From positions 1 through 8,582 of the forward strand of contig JAJDCV010000402.1 in assembly GCA_029260675.1 (NCBI GenBank): a stretch of DNA of 8,582 bases, in the 5' to 3' direction. Under the pieces are notes generated by a model. The model was not told where the DNA came from and did not search any database. It saw only the letters and a list, made by a program, of their open reading frames with translations. Positions 1-6,979 of this stretch are shown piece after piece. Each line of letters starts with the position of its first letter. Positions within the stretch are counted from its first letter, which is position 1. The position numbers and the translations under genes are program-made. Source of the DNA: Phycisphaeraceae bacterium (lineage in GTDB: Bacteria > Planctomycetota > Phycisphaerae > Phycisphaerales > Phycisphaeraceae).

Positions 1-3
1 CAT

Positions 4-9
4 GGAGGT
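4..9 (+). promoter_or_regulatory. Ribosome binding site deciding the smc start
   Basis: GGAGGT, a full match to the anti-Shine-Dalgarno consensus, ends 7 bases before the ATG at 17. It overlaps the other in-frame ATG at 2, which has no visible upstream site because the window begins there. This favours initiation at 17. Confidence 0.75.
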
Positions 10-16
10 CGATCAT

Positions 17-3000
17 ATGCGCTTAGCCAAGGTAACTCTGGCGGGGTTCAAGTCTTTCGCAGACAAGACCGAGATCGCGTTCGACGCCCCGGTGGTCGGC
101 ATCGTCGGTCCTAACGGCTGCGGCAAGTCCAATATCGTTGACGCGATCAAGTGGGTACTCGGCGAACAGTCCGCCAAGAGCCTGCGTGGCGGGGCGATGA
201 TGGACGTGATCTTCAACGGCTCGGCCAACCGCAAGCCCTCCGGGATGGCTGCGGTCACCCTCACCTTCCTCAACTCCCTGCGGGACGACGGCACACGGCA
301 CCTGGCGCTGGATCAGGACGACGTCGCCGTGACCCGCCAGCTCTTCCGGGACGGGACCAGCGAATACCTGGTGAACGGCCAGCGGGTCCGGCTTCGGGAT
401 GTCCGAGAGCTGTTCATGGATACCGGGATCGGGACCGACGCCTACTCGGTGATCGAGCAGGGGAAGGTCGACGTGCTGCTGCAATCCAACGCGGTGGAAC
501 GCCGGTCGATCTTCGAGGAGGCCGCCGGGATCAGCCGGTTCAAGGCCCGCAAGAAGGAGGCGATCCGCAAGCTGGAGCGCACCGAGCGGAACCTTGACAT
601 GGTGCGTCAGCGTCTTGAAGACACCGAGCGCCGTCTACGCAGCGTGAAGATGCAGGCGGCGCGTGCGCGGTCGTACCAGGAACACAACGCGCGTCTCCGC
701 GAGTTGCAGCTCAGTTATGCGTTGGCGGAGTACCACAAGCTGCAGACGGAGCTGGGTGATCTAAGCGAGTTGTTGGAACAGGCCGAGGCCGACCGCACCG
801 CCGCGGCCCGGGGGTTGAATGAGCGTGAGGAGGCGATCGCCGACGCCGAACTGGAGCAGCAATCCATCCTCGCCAAGCAGAAGCGGCTGGATCACGATCG
901 TTTAGAACAGCAAGCCCAGAAAGAGCAGGCGCAGCAGCGGATCAACTTCGCACGCTCGTCGCTTGAAGAGGCCCGCCGCCAGACGCAGCGCGACACCGAT
1001 CGGCTCGAAGAGCTGACCACTAACCGCGAGAAGCTGCGTGCGGATCAGCATGAGCAGGCCGAGCTGGTTGATCGCCTGGCCGATGAGCAGCGGGACTGTG
1101 AATCGCGTCTGGAAACCGCGCAGCAGGAACACCGCGAATTACAGCACGGGCTTAACGAGAAGCGTTCGCAGCTTGAGGACGACAAGGCGGGGATCATCAA
1201 CTTGATGCGGCGGACGTCGCAGCTTCACAACGAGATCAACTCGCTGGATGCTTTTGAAACCAGCCTGGTCTCGACCCGTGAAAAGCTCAACGAGCGTGCC
1301 AGCAGCGTGGCCGAGCAGCTTGAAAGGCTGTTGAGTTCCCGGGATGCCGCGACCGCCAAGCGGGCCGAGGTCAAGTCGTTGCTGGAAGAGGAGACGGTCC
1401 AGTTCGAGCAGCAGACCCAGTTGGCGCAGCGTTTCGATACCGAGCAGCAGGGGCTGACCCAGCGGTTGGGTGATGCCAAGGAAAAACGTTCCGGGCTCGA
1501 ATCACGCCGGGGCCTGCTCCAGGAGATGCAGGACAAGCAGGAGGGCGTGGCCGACCCGGTCAAGGCGGTGCTCGCCCGTGCCGCGGCACGTGACGGGGAA
1601 GACCGCAACACCTTCGGCTTTGTCCGCGGCCTGCTCGCCGAGCTTCTGGAAACGGATGTGGATTGCGCTGCGGTCGTGGAGGCGGCACTGGGCGAGTATC
1701 AGCAGACGCTGGTCGTCAATAAACTCAACGACATCTGCTCAGACAACGGCGGGAAGACGGCGGTCGAATCGCTGGCGGGGCGTGTGACGTTCGTCGCGCT
1801 GGATCACCCGCCGCTTCCCAAACAGGTCGGTAGCGAGATGCGGAAGGTCGGCAATGGGAAGTACGTCAAGCTGACGGCGGCGGTCGACCTGGTGCGGTTC
1901 CCCGACTGGCTTGGGCCGGTCGTCTGGCGGCTTCTGGGCAGGACGTTCATCGTAGAGGATCTGACGCAGGCGTTGGAGCTGCGGGCGCAGATGCCCGACG
2001 GCTGCCGGTTCGTGACGCAGACGGGTGAGTTGCTTGAGGCCGACGGCCGTGTTTTTGCCGGGCCACTAAGCGGCGCCGCGGGCGGGCTGATCAGCCGGCG
2101 AAGCGAGTTGTCGCTGTTGCGCATCCAGATCGCTGAGTTGGATGAGTCGATCACGAAAGACACGCAGGCGCTTTCGCAGTTGTCCGACCAGGCGGCGCAT
2201 GCCGAGCAGGTCTGCAACGACCTGCGTCAGTCGATTTATGAAGCGAAGTCGATGTCGGCGGAGCTGGGCAGCAAGCTGGAGGGGTTGGACGATCAGATCG
2301 CCGGGCTTCAGCGCGAGCAGCCGGTGCTTGCCGGCGAGACCGAGCAGATCCACCGTCAGCTCAAGGAGGCCGACGAGAAGCGAGCGGGCCATAAGACCGA
2401 GGCGCAGCGGCTTGAGCAGGATTCGGCTGAGCGTCAGGCGCGGATCGACGCGGCCCAGTCGCAGATCGACGGGTTAGCGTCTCAAGCGGAGGCGGCGCGT
2501 GAGACTGTGACGGCGGTGCGGGTCGAGTCGGGCAAGATCGCTGAGCAGTTGGCGGCGGCGCAACGTCAGGTGCGTCAGGTCGAGATCGCTTCGGCGGATG
2601 TCGACCGTCAGCGTCAGCTGATCGAGGACCAGTTAAGCGGATACCACGAGCGCATCGCCGAGTTCGAGCGGACCGAGGCGCAGGCCATCGAGCAGACCGA
2701 ACAGGCCGACCGACAGTTGCACGGATTGATCACACAGTGCGAGTTGGCGCAGCGGAAGGCCGAGCAGGCCGACGCCGGTTTGGCGGAGCTGAAATCGCAG
2801 GTGCAGGCTCACCGGGCTCTGGTCGAGCAGGCCGACGACGAACTGCACAAACTCCAGGTCCACCAGCGCGAGTTGGAGGTCAAATCCGACAGCGTCCGCC
2901 AGCGGGGTCACGAGCAGTTGGACCTGGACGTTTGCGAAGCCTATGCCTTGGCGTTGGAGGGCGTGTCAGCGCACGACGAACCCAGCGACGTGGATGCCGG

Positions 3001-4090
3001 GGGTGATGAGGAAGATCAGGCGGCGCTGCGAGCACTCGACGGCGATACATCGGCGGCCGATGCCGGGGTGGACGGTGAAGCGGAAGACGCACCGGCAGAC
3101 CCGTTCGACATCGACTGGCAGACGGTCGAGACCGAGATCAACGAACTGCGTGGCAAGATCGCCCGTCTGGGGACGGTAAACGTCGACGCGATCGCCGAAC
3201 AGGACCAGCTCGAGGGCCGGCAGGACGAGTTGGCCGACCAGGTCGCCGACATCGCGCAGGCCAAGGCCGATCTTGAAAAGTTGATCCAGCAGATCAACGA
3301 CGACTCCCGCAAGCGTTTTGAAGAGACGTTCAACACGATCAAGGAAAACTTTGCCGGCCAGGACGGCCTGTTCCGCAAGCTGTTCGGCGGCGGGCGTGCG
3401 GACCTGTTCCTCCAACCGGACGAAGACGGCAACGTGGATGTGCTGGAATCCGGGATCGAGATCCGGGCCAAGCCCCCGGGCAAGGAGCCGTGCTCGATCA
3501 GCCAGCTCTCAGGCGGCGAGAAGACAATGACCGCGGTCGCGCTATTGATGGCGATCTTCAAGACCCGGCCGTCGCCTTACGCGCTATTGGACGAAGTCGA
3601 TGCCGCGCTGGACGAGGCGAACGTCGAGCGGTTCACGCAGGTGATCCAGAGTTTCCTGGACGTGTCGCACTTCATCATCATCACGCACCACAAGCGGACG
3701 ATGCAGGTCTGCGATGTGTTGTACGGGATCACCCAGCAGGAGCGCGGCGTATCCAAGCGTGTGTCGGTGCGGTTCGATCAGGTCAGCCACGACGGGCGTA
3801 TTTCTCACGAGGCGGTTGAGGAGCAGACCAGGCGGGATCGCACGGCGGAGGTTGCTGTGGGGGGTACCATCTCTGAGCCCGAGGGTGAACCGGAAGCCGG
3901 GCTTATCACCGAGCCCGTCGGGGAGGCCGAGCCTGCTGCCGCGTCTGAAGCGTCCGAGCCATTAGTAGCCGTGGTTGCGGGTGAGAACGGCAACGGCAAT
4001 GGTAACGGCCAATCTGCTGTGTCGACGCAGCGAGATCGGCTCGCGGCGATGCTTGAAGGCCGAGACCCGGTTGAAGTTGAGGCGAACTAA
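17..4090 (+). CDS. smc: Chromosome segregation protein SMC (structural maintenance of chromosomes ATPase)
   Basis: Cytoplasmic ATPase that, as a homodimer with the ScpA/ScpB kleisin complex, condenses and segregates the chromosome by DNA loop extrusion (family knowledge). Seen, numbering from the ATG at 17: N-terminal head with Walker A GPNGCGKS at residues 31-38, R-loop SLRGG at 55-59 and Q-loop Q148; long heptad-rich, Glu/Gln/Arg-rich coiled coil to about 505; hinge at about 505-695; returning coiled coil to about 1045; LGTVN at 1051-1055; ABC signature SGGEK at 1165-1169; Walker B ALLDE at 1189-1193; H-loop histidine in FIIITHH at 1219-1225. The frame is open from an ATG at 2, but the ATG at 17 is preferred because GGAGGT lies 7 bases before it and MRLAKVTLAGFKSF is the usual SMC N-terminus. 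At 1357 residues it exceeds the usual 1150-1200; the excess is an acidic insert at about 981-1034 and a disordered tail of about 90 residues. scpA and scpB are not in the window. Confidence 0.97.
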   Translation: MRLAKVTLAGFKSFADKTEIAFDAPVVGIVGPNGCGKSNIVDAIKWVLGEQSAKSLRGGAMMDVIFNGSANRKPSGMAAVTLTFLNSLRDDGTRHLALDQDDVAVTRQLFRDGTSEYLVNGQRVRLRDVRELFMDTGIGTDAYSVIEQGKVDVLLQSNAVERRSIFEEAAGISRFKARKKEAIRKLERTERNLDMVRQRLEDTERRLRSVKMQAARARSYQEHNARLRELQLSYALAEYHKLQTELGDLSELLEQAEADRTAAARGLNEREEAIADAELEQQSILAKQKRLDHDRLEQQAQKEQAQQRINFARSSLEEARRQTQRDTDRLEELTTNREKLRADQHEQAELVDRLADEQRDCESRLETAQQEHRELQHGLNEKRSQLEDDKAGIINLMRRTSQLHNEINSLDAFETSLVSTREKLNERASSVAEQLERLLSSRDAATAKRAEVKSLLEEETVQFEQQTQLAQRFDTEQQGLTQRLGDAKEKRSGLESRRGLLQEMQDKQEGVADPVKAVLARAAARDGEDRNTFGFVRGLLAELLETDVDCAAVVEAALGEYQQTLVVNKLNDICSDNGGKTAVESLAGRVTFVALDHPPLPKQVGSEMRKVGNGKYVKLTAAVDLVRFPDWLGPVVWRLLGRTFIVEDLTQALELRAQMPDGCRFVTQTGELLEADGRVFAGPLSGAAGGLISRRSELSLLRIQIAELDESITKDTQALSQLSDQAAHAEQVCNDLRQSIYEAKSMSAELGSKLEGLDDQIAGLQREQPVLAGETEQIHRQLKEADEKRAGHKTEAQRLEQDSAERQARIDAAQSQIDGLASQAEAARETVTAVRVESGKIAEQLAAAQRQVRQVEIASADVDRQRQLIEDQLSGYHERIAEFERTEAQAIEQTEQADRQLHGLITQCELAQRKAEQADAGLAELKSQVQAHRALVEQADDELHKLQVHQRELEVKSDSVRQRGHEQLDLDVCEAYALALEGVSAHDEPSDVDAGGDEEDQAALRALDGDTSAADAGVDGEAEDAPADPFDIDWQTVETEINELRGKIARLGTVNVDAIAEQDQLEGRQDELADQVADIAQAKADLEKLIQQINDDSRKRFEETFNTIKENFAGQDGLFRKLFGGGRADLFLQPDEDGNVDVLESGIEIRAKPPGKEPCSISQLSGGEKTMTAVALLMAIFKTRPSPYALLDEVDAALDEANVERFTQVIQSFLDVSHFIIITHHKRTMQVCDVLYGITQQERGVSKRVSVRFDQVSHDGRISHEAVEEQTRRDRTAEVAVGGTISEPEGEPEAGLITEPVGEAEPAAASEASEPLVAVVAGENGNGNGNGQSAVSTQRDRLAAMLEGRDPVEVEAN

Positions 4091-4103
4091 GACGGCCGGC
4101 AAC

Positions 4104-4886
4104 GTGATACCTATCACCGATGTGAACGATCCCCGGCTGCGGCCATACACCGCGCTGAAGGACCGCCAACTCGCCGCCGAGGCGGGGCTGTTTGTCTGTG
4201 AGGGCGAGCACAACGTTCGGCGGTTGTTGGCGTCGGGGTTCCAGACGGTTTCGCTGTTGATCGCCGAGCATCGGCTGGCTGACTGGGCTGATGCGGTGCC
4301 TGAAGAGACGATTGTCTACGTCGCGCCCAATGAGTTGGTTTCACAGGTTGTGGGGTTTGCGTTTCACCTGGGTGTGCTGGCGTGCGGGGTGCGTCCGGCT
4401 GGTGGATCGGTGGCGTCTTTGCTGCTGGCGCGGACGCTGGTGGTTCTGCCGGAGATACGCAACGCGGAGAACCTGGGGCTGATTGCACGCGCGGCTCACG
4501 GGTTGGGCGCGGATGGGCTGTTGCTTAGCGATATCGGCTGCGATCCGTTTGCCCGGCGGGTGATCCGAGTGTCGATGGGGTCGGTGTTTGGTTTGCCGAT
4601 TGTTCGCTCCTCGACACTTGCAGAGGACTTAAGACAATTGCGAGATGAGCAGGGGATGGTGCTGGTGGCGGCGGCGTTGGACGAGGACGCGCAGCCGTTG
4701 CGTACGTTTGAGCGTCCCGCGGGGGGCGGCGGGGTGGCGGTTGTATTGGGCAACGAGCCGGACGGGTTGGATCGGCGGTGGGTCGAGCTGTGCGACCATA
4801 AGGTGATGATCCCGATGTCGGCGGGCGTGGATTCGCTGAACGTGGCAGTGGCGGCGGGGATCGTGTTGTATCAGTTGTTGCGGTGA
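4104..4886 (+). CDS. SpoU/TrmH-family RNA 2'-O-ribose methyltransferase
   Basis: Predicted SAM-dependent SPOUT methyltransferase that methylates a ribose 2'-OH in rRNA or tRNA; the exact target cannot be read from the sequence. Seen, numbering from the GTG at 4104 (260 aa): an N-terminal substrate-binding region containing DPRLRPY and CEGEHNVRRLLASG; SpoU motif 1 around residues 113-131 (R119, N120, N123, G125, R129); motif 2 GNEPDG at 216-221; motif 3 with IPM at 236-238 and SLNVA at 244-248, forming the knotted SAM-binding region. Length and motif order fit the family. The start is uncertain. The GTG at 4104 retains the conserved DPRLxPY segment and leaves 13 bases after the smc stop, but its Shine-Dalgarno is weak; TTG codons at 4071 and 4077 overlapping smc are alternatives. 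The close spacing suggests co-transcription and perhaps translational coupling with smc. No clear terminator follows the stop. Confidence 0.9.
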   Translation: MIPITDVNDPRLRPYTALKDRQLAAEAGLFVCEGEHNVRRLLASGFQTVSLLIAEHRLADWADAVPEETIVYVAPNELVSQVVGFAFHLGVLACGVRPAGGSVASLLLARTLVVLPEIRNAENLGLIARAAHGLGADGLLLSDIGCDPFARRVIRVSMGSVFGLPIVRSSTLAEDLRQLRDEQGMVLVAAALDEDAQPLRTFERPAGGGGVAVVLGNEPDGLDRRWVELCDHKVMIPMSAGVDSLNVAVAAGIVLYQLLR

Positions 4887-5036
4887 GATCTGGGGTGTGA
4901 CTAATTTTGAGGATGCCTGGGTTTCTGCGCTAAGCCGCAATCGTTGTTGGCTGCATATTTTTCGCTGGGCGTGTGCCGGGGCTTAACCTGATGGTCGGAT
5001 TTACCGATCCTGACGATTGGATCAGATGCAAACATC
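4887..5036. other. Intergenic region between methyltransferase and PilZ genes
   Basis: About 150 bases without a convincing gene. There is no hairpin-plus-T-run terminator after the methyltransferase stop and no sigma-70-like promoter with good spacing. A short inverted repeat GATCC-N8-GGATC lies at 5006-5023, 27 bases before the PilZ start; it could be a small operator or chance. Whether the PilZ gene has its own promoter or is read through from smc is unresolved. Confidence 0.4.
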
Positions 5037-5042
5037 AAGGGG
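5037..5042 (+). promoter_or_regulatory. Ribosome binding site deciding the PilZ gene start
   Basis: AAGGGG, 8 bases before the ATG at 5051. The longer alternative start at 4973 lacks a comparable site, so this supports the short 112-residue product. Confidence 0.6.
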
Positions 5043-5050
5043 CCGATAAG

Positions 5051-5389
5051 ATGAAAAATCCATTGAGGTGGGAAGGTGATGATCGGCGGGAGTCGCCGCG
5101 CGTCGCGGGGCACGGCCGATTGAAGGCGGCGGTGGTGGATGCGAACGGCCAGACGCGGTCGGTGCTCCGGCACGCGCAGGTGGTGAATGTCAGCGGTGGG
5201 GGGCTTGCGTTTACGTCGGACGTCCCGGCGGAGGTCGGGGCCACGGTCAGCATCCGCACGCCGGAGGCGCGGGCGGACCCGTTTAGTGTTTGCATCATTG
5301 GTGCGAGCAAGCGCGGGGACGGGCATTGCGAGATGCGTGCGAAGCTGGTGAAGGGCGCGATCCCGGCGAGCCTGATGTATGACTGGTAG
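5051..5389 (+). CDS. Small single-domain PilZ protein (predicted c-di-GMP receptor)
   Basis: A 112-residue cytoplasmic protein consisting of little more than one PilZ domain, the family that binds the second messenger cyclic di-GMP and switches motility, exopolysaccharide or other outputs. Both halves of the binding signature are seen: RxxxR at residues 13-17 (RESPR) and NxSxxG at 46-51 (NVSGGG), separated by about 28 residues as usual, followed by alternating beta-strand-like segments (GATVSIRT, FSVCIIGASKR, CEMRAKLV). The frame is open further upstream to an ATG at 4973, but the ATG at 5051 is chosen: AAGGGG lies 8 bases before it, and the PilZ domain begins right after it. It follows the methyltransferase gene by 164 bases and is convergent with the LOG-family gene, the two sharing a terminator. 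No output domain or neighbouring cyclase shows what it controls. Confidence 0.82.
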   Translation: MKNPLRWEGDDRRESPRVAGHGRLKAAVVDANGQTRSVLRHAQVVNVSGGGLAFTSDVPAEVGATVSIRTPEARADPFSVCIIGASKRGDGHCEMRAKLVKGAIPASLMYDW

Positions 5390-5494
5390 GGGATTGCGGG
5401 GGCGCGAAAAGTCGCGGCGCTTCGTAGGATCCCTGTCACGATCGGTGATGGGGGGATACGCTCGTCATTATTACTGGTTGATTCAATAAGAAAG

Positions 5495-5524
5495 GCCCAC
5501 GTTCAGAAGAACGTGGGCTTCTTT
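5495..5524. terminator. Bidirectional rho-independent terminator
   Basis: A perfect 10-bp stem, GCCCACGTTC (5495-5504) and GAACGTGGGC (5509-5518), closes a 4-base AGAA loop. On the plus strand it is followed by TTCTTT; on the minus strand it is followed by CTTTCTTATT (complement of the AATAAGAAAG at 5485-5494). With T-rich runs on both sides and position between convergent genes, it can terminate the PilZ transcript and the LOG-family transcript. Confidence 0.88.
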
Positions 5525-5574
5525 GGTAATTGAAGGTATCCAGAGGGCGAACTGTCGGCCCCCGGGGCGGGGGT

Positions 5575-6693
5575 TCACTTTCCGCCGGCGTTGGTTTTGT
5601 CCATTTCGTTGATGCGGTCGACCATCATGCGCAGTCGGCCGTAGGCGCGTTTGGCGAAGACGAAGCGGAGTCTGGGGAGGTCGCGGTATCGCTTTTCCTG
5701 GTCCATCGGTCCGGCCTGCTCGATCTTTCCTTCCTTGACCAGGTCGGCGAACTCTTCGTTGAGGGCGTCGATCTGAGCGTCGCGCAGTGGGCGTTGCATG
5801 CGGAAGATGAGGGTGTCGTTGACGAACCGCTGTGAGTGGTAGTTGCGGTAGAAGTCCAGGACGTGCTGCGCGGCGTCCTGGGGGTTGTCGTAGATGCGGT
5901 AGAGCGAGAGGTCTTCTTTGTTGATCAATCCTGCGGTGAGCAGCTCTTCGCGGACGTACTGGTCCCAGCGTTTCCAGTAGGTCAGGCCGGGCGCATCGAC
6001 CATGACGATGGGGATGGTGGGGGCTTTGCCCGTCTGGACGAGTGTGAGTGCTTCGAAGCCCTCGTCCTGCGTGCCGAACCCGCCTGCGAAGAGTGCGACG
6101 GCCTTGGACTGCCACATGAACATGAGCTTGCGTGTGAAGAAGTATCGGAAGTTGATGAGCTTGGGATCGCCGACGATGTGCTGGTTGGCGTTGGTCTCGA
6201 ATGGGAGCCGGATGGAGACGCCGAAGGAGGCTTCTCGCCCCGCGCCGCCGTTGCCTGCGGCCATGATCCCGCCTCCTGCGCCGGTGATGATCATCCAGCC
6301 GGACTCGGCCATGACTTTCCCGAACTCCGAGGCGGCCTGGTAGGTGGGGTGGTCTTCTTGTGTGCGGGCGGAGCCGAAGATCGAGATCTTGGGCGTGTCC
6401 TGATACGGGCGGAAGACCTTCAGGGCGTAGCGCAGCTCTTTGATGCTACGGCTGACCAGTTTCAGCTCGCCGTCGTCCGCGCCGTCGGCGAGGAGCTTGG
6501 TCGCGGAGTGTATCATCTCGCGGATGCGTTTGGCGGGTGTGGTTTCCGGGTCGCCGCCGGCCTCGATGATGACCTGTTGCATCGCTTGGGACAGGGGGTG
6601 GTCGGTGTCAAGGTTTTTGTTGCCTTGGCCGTTGCTGGGCTTGTCGGCGGTGTGTTGATCGCGTAAGTCACGAACGATTTCTGCTTCGGTCAT
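5575..6693 (-). CDS. LOG-family (TIGR00730-like) Rossmann-fold protein, putative nucleotide 5'-monophosphate nucleosidase
   Basis: A 372-residue cytoplasmic protein of the LOG family, once annotated 'lysine decarboxylase'. Characterised members hydrolyse the N-glycosidic bond of nucleoside monophosphates, releasing ribose 5-phosphate and a base (cytokinin activation, or PpnN in purine salvage). Seen: helical charged N-terminal extension at residues 1-100; first Rossmann strand ISIFGSAR at 103-110; glycine-rich GAGGGIMAAGN at 138-148; FFTRKLMF at 185-192 with R188; AGGFGTQDE at 203-211 in place of PGGxGTxxE, keeping Gly-Thr and E211 but with Ala for Pro; a basic helical C-terminal region from about 290. 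The length lies between short LOG proteins (about 190 aa) and PpnN (about 450 aa). The start at 6693 is supported by AGAGAGGA 10 bases upstream. It is transcribed alone, divergent from the propeller gene and convergent with the PilZ gene. The family is firm; substrate and activity are inferred. Confidence 0.9.
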   Translation of the reverse strand: MTEAEIVRDLRDQHTADKPSNGQGNKNLDTDHPLSQAMQQVIIEAGGDPETTPAKRIREMIHSATKLLADGADDGELKLVSRSIKELRYALKVFRPYQDTPKISIFGSARTQEDHPTYQAASEFGKVMAESGWMIITGAGGGIMAAGNGGAGREASFGVSIRLPFETNANQHIVGDPKLINFRYFFTRKLMFMWQSKAVALFAGGFGTQDEGFEALTLVQTGKAPTIPIVMVDAPGLTYWKRWDQYVREELLTAGLINKEDLSLYRIYDNPQDAAQHVLDFYRNYHSQRFVNDTLIFRMQRPLRDAQIDALNEEFADLVKEGKIEQAGPMDQEKRYRDLPRLRFVFAKRAYGRLRMMVDRINEMDKTNAGGK

Positions 6694-6703
6694 CCTGTCT
6701 GAA

Positions 6704-6711
6704 TCCTCTCT
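6704..6711 (-). promoter_or_regulatory. Ribosome binding site of the LOG-family gene
   Basis: Read on the minus strand this is AGAGAGGA, 10 bases before the ATG whose first base is 6693. The spacing is slightly long but it is the only strong purine-rich site near the start. Confidence 0.55.
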
Positions 6712-6750
6712 TGCCTGATTTCTGTGTCTCTCAAATGTTTCCAGCCCCCT

Positions 6751-6777
6751 ATTTTACCACTGCCGGCCTGATCCCAA
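6751..6777 (-). promoter_or_regulatory. Possible sigma-70-like promoter for the LOG-family gene
   Basis: On the minus strand a TAAAAT -10 candidate (6751-6756, five of six consensus bases) is preceded by TTGGGA (6772-6777, four of six) with a short 15-base spacer. Transcription would start near 6744, giving a leader of about 50 bases. Spacing is suboptimal, so this is only a candidate. Confidence 0.3.
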
Positions 6778-6852
6778 AGCGGAAATTGTTGTGTTCTTTG
6801 AAAAAGAGACGGAATCGTCCGCCAGGACACACATAAGCGTCACAGAGTTCCA

Positions 6853-6876
6853 AGGCCAGGAGCGGCCTGCCCGGCC
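6853..6876. repeat. GGCC-rich inverted repeat in the divergent intergenic region
   Basis: AGGCC (6853-6857), a 6-base spacer, then GGCCT (6864-6868), with a third GGCC at 6873-6876. The three GGCC cores lie 10 and 9 bases apart, roughly one helical turn. It could be an operator or a small hairpin between the two divergent genes; chance is possible in GC-rich DNA. Confidence 0.3.
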
Positions 6877-6910
6877 CCACCTATTTTGCTCAATCAAACG
6901 GTTTTAGTTG

Positions 6911-6938
6911 TTGAACGCTGTGCTATTCGTGGTAAAGT
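6911..6938 (+). promoter_or_regulatory. Possible promoter for the propeller/dockerin gene
   Basis: TTGAAC (6911-6916) and TAAAGT (6933-6938) are separated by 16 bases. The -10 candidate is preceded by TGG, which fits an extended -10. Each hexamer matches four of six sigma-70 consensus bases. A start near 6945 would leave a leader of about 35 bases before the ATG at 6980. No activator site was identified. Confidence 0.35.
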
Positions 6939-6979
6939 GCTGGTCGGTATTCAGTTATAAATCCACACGGAACCGTTAG

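Noticed and set aside
3016..3561. Minus-strand open frame of 181 codons inside smc
   Set aside because: It overlaps the conserved SMC head and LGTVN region; the Ser/Arg-rich translation resembles no protein.
3975..4103. N-terminal extension of the methyltransferase from the ATG at 3975
   Set aside because: It would overlap the end of smc by more than 100 bases and adds an Arg-rich segment unlike the family; the conserved part begins after the GTG at 4104.
4973..5050. Longer PilZ protein starting at the ATG at 4973
   Set aside because: The extra 26 residues show no domain and there is no good ribosome site there, while AAGGGG precedes the ATG at 5051.
5396..5457. Hairpins after the PilZ stop (CGCGA-AAAG-TCGCG near 5403-5416 and a bulged GGATCCC...GGGGGGAT near 5427-5458)
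   Set aside because: Neither is followed by a T-run and the second is imperfect; the strong terminator at 5495-5518 explains termination better.
5836..6666. Long open frame (276 codons) on the plus strand, antisense to the LOG-family gene
   Set aside because: The opposite strand encodes a clear Rossmann-fold family protein. The antisense translation is low in complexity (Val/Gly/Asp/Glu-rich) with no domain, as expected from GC-rich codon bias.
6750..6887. Repeated C-rich plus CTATTTT element at about 6745-6756 and 6877-6887
   Set aside because: Only about 7 identical bases after a variable C-rich lead; the first copy is already explained as a possible minus-strand -10. Too short to call a repeat.
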